Assembly (NCBI RefSeq): GCF_000003815.2
Contig: NC_049983.1
Coordinates: 20,178,553-20,242,552, forward strand
Direction: 5' to 3'
DNA from: Branchiostoma floridae
Taxonomy: Eukaryota; Chordata; Leptocardii; Amphioxiformes; Branchiostomatidae
Length of the DNA stretch: 64,000 nt
Made by a program: the position numbers and the translations under genes. This document shows positions 63,744-64,000 of the stretch, in pieces. Below the pieces are notes generated by a model. That model saw only the letters and a program-made list of their open reading frames with translations, made no database searches and was not told where the DNA came from. Position 1 is the stretch's first letter. Each line of letters begins with the position of its first letter.

Positions 63744-64000
63744 GTATCAGCGACATGTATATTTTTGTGATAATGAATGTAAACATAAGTATGAGAAATA
63801 GCATTTCTACATCATGTACTCCATTTCACTGTGGCACTTTACATGTACTTTTCATTTTTTTTTTCATTTCAAACTTTATTTCAGGCTCTTGGCTCATATC
63901 GCATACATAATAGACATAAAAAATATACAATATAACAATACAAATACACTTTATGTACAATAAAAAAGATGAATTACCCGGGGCTTTTGTAAATAAGATT

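Overview
The window looks like a piece of a lancelet (amphioxus, Branchiostoma) nuclear genome. This is an inference from content, not from a database match. It has vertebrate-like genes with many canonical GT-AG introns, numerous small non-autonomous DNA transposons and minisatellites, one 769-base assembly gap (3705-4473), and a cluster of mosaic extracellular-domain genes of the kind that is expanded in lancelets.

Layout. 1-660 is a degenerate GGGATTGG minisatellite. 1831-3123 (+) is a single-exon class A GPCR of the lysophospholipid/cannabinoid-like group. Its upstream region is present three times, and a broken partial copy lies at 4808-5262. 6713-20813 (-) is a complete 32-exon IFT122 gene (1192 aa, intraflagellar transport complex A). 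23592-39636 (+) is a complete 24-exon RAD54L2/ARIP4 gene (1602 aa, SNF2-family ATPase). For both genes every exon joins in frame to the next. They stand head to head across a 2.8 kb spacer that holds NRF1-like and TCTCGCGAGA-type promoter motifs and a 1.37 kb foldback-type transposon made of hairpin units. 39637-43998 holds only 3' UTR and intergenic sequence.

43999-64000 holds three paralogous genes, here called A (-, 43999-48586), B (+, 50764-59578) and C (+, 60588 to beyond the window end). Each encodes a signal peptide, a CUB domain, EGF domains and F5/8 type C (discoidin) domains. A and B also show a Thr/Ser/Pro-rich mucin-like stalk. B is complete (933 aa) with a transmembrane helix and a cytoplasmic tail carrying an NPxY-type motif. 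A is interrupted inside its discoidin exon by a 1.26 kb transposon with a target-site duplication. C runs off the window and has a suspicious extra G at one splice donor. The first discoidin exon is nearly identical in all four copies while the surrounding sequence has diverged, which suggests gene conversion.

How the genes relate. IFT122 and RAD54L2 are unrelated in function (cilium assembly; nuclear chromatin/receptor coregulation) but may share a bidirectional promoter region. Genes A-C form a tandem family of probable surface or secreted lectin-like, adhesion or recognition proteins. This cluster is the best candidate in the window for something not previously described.
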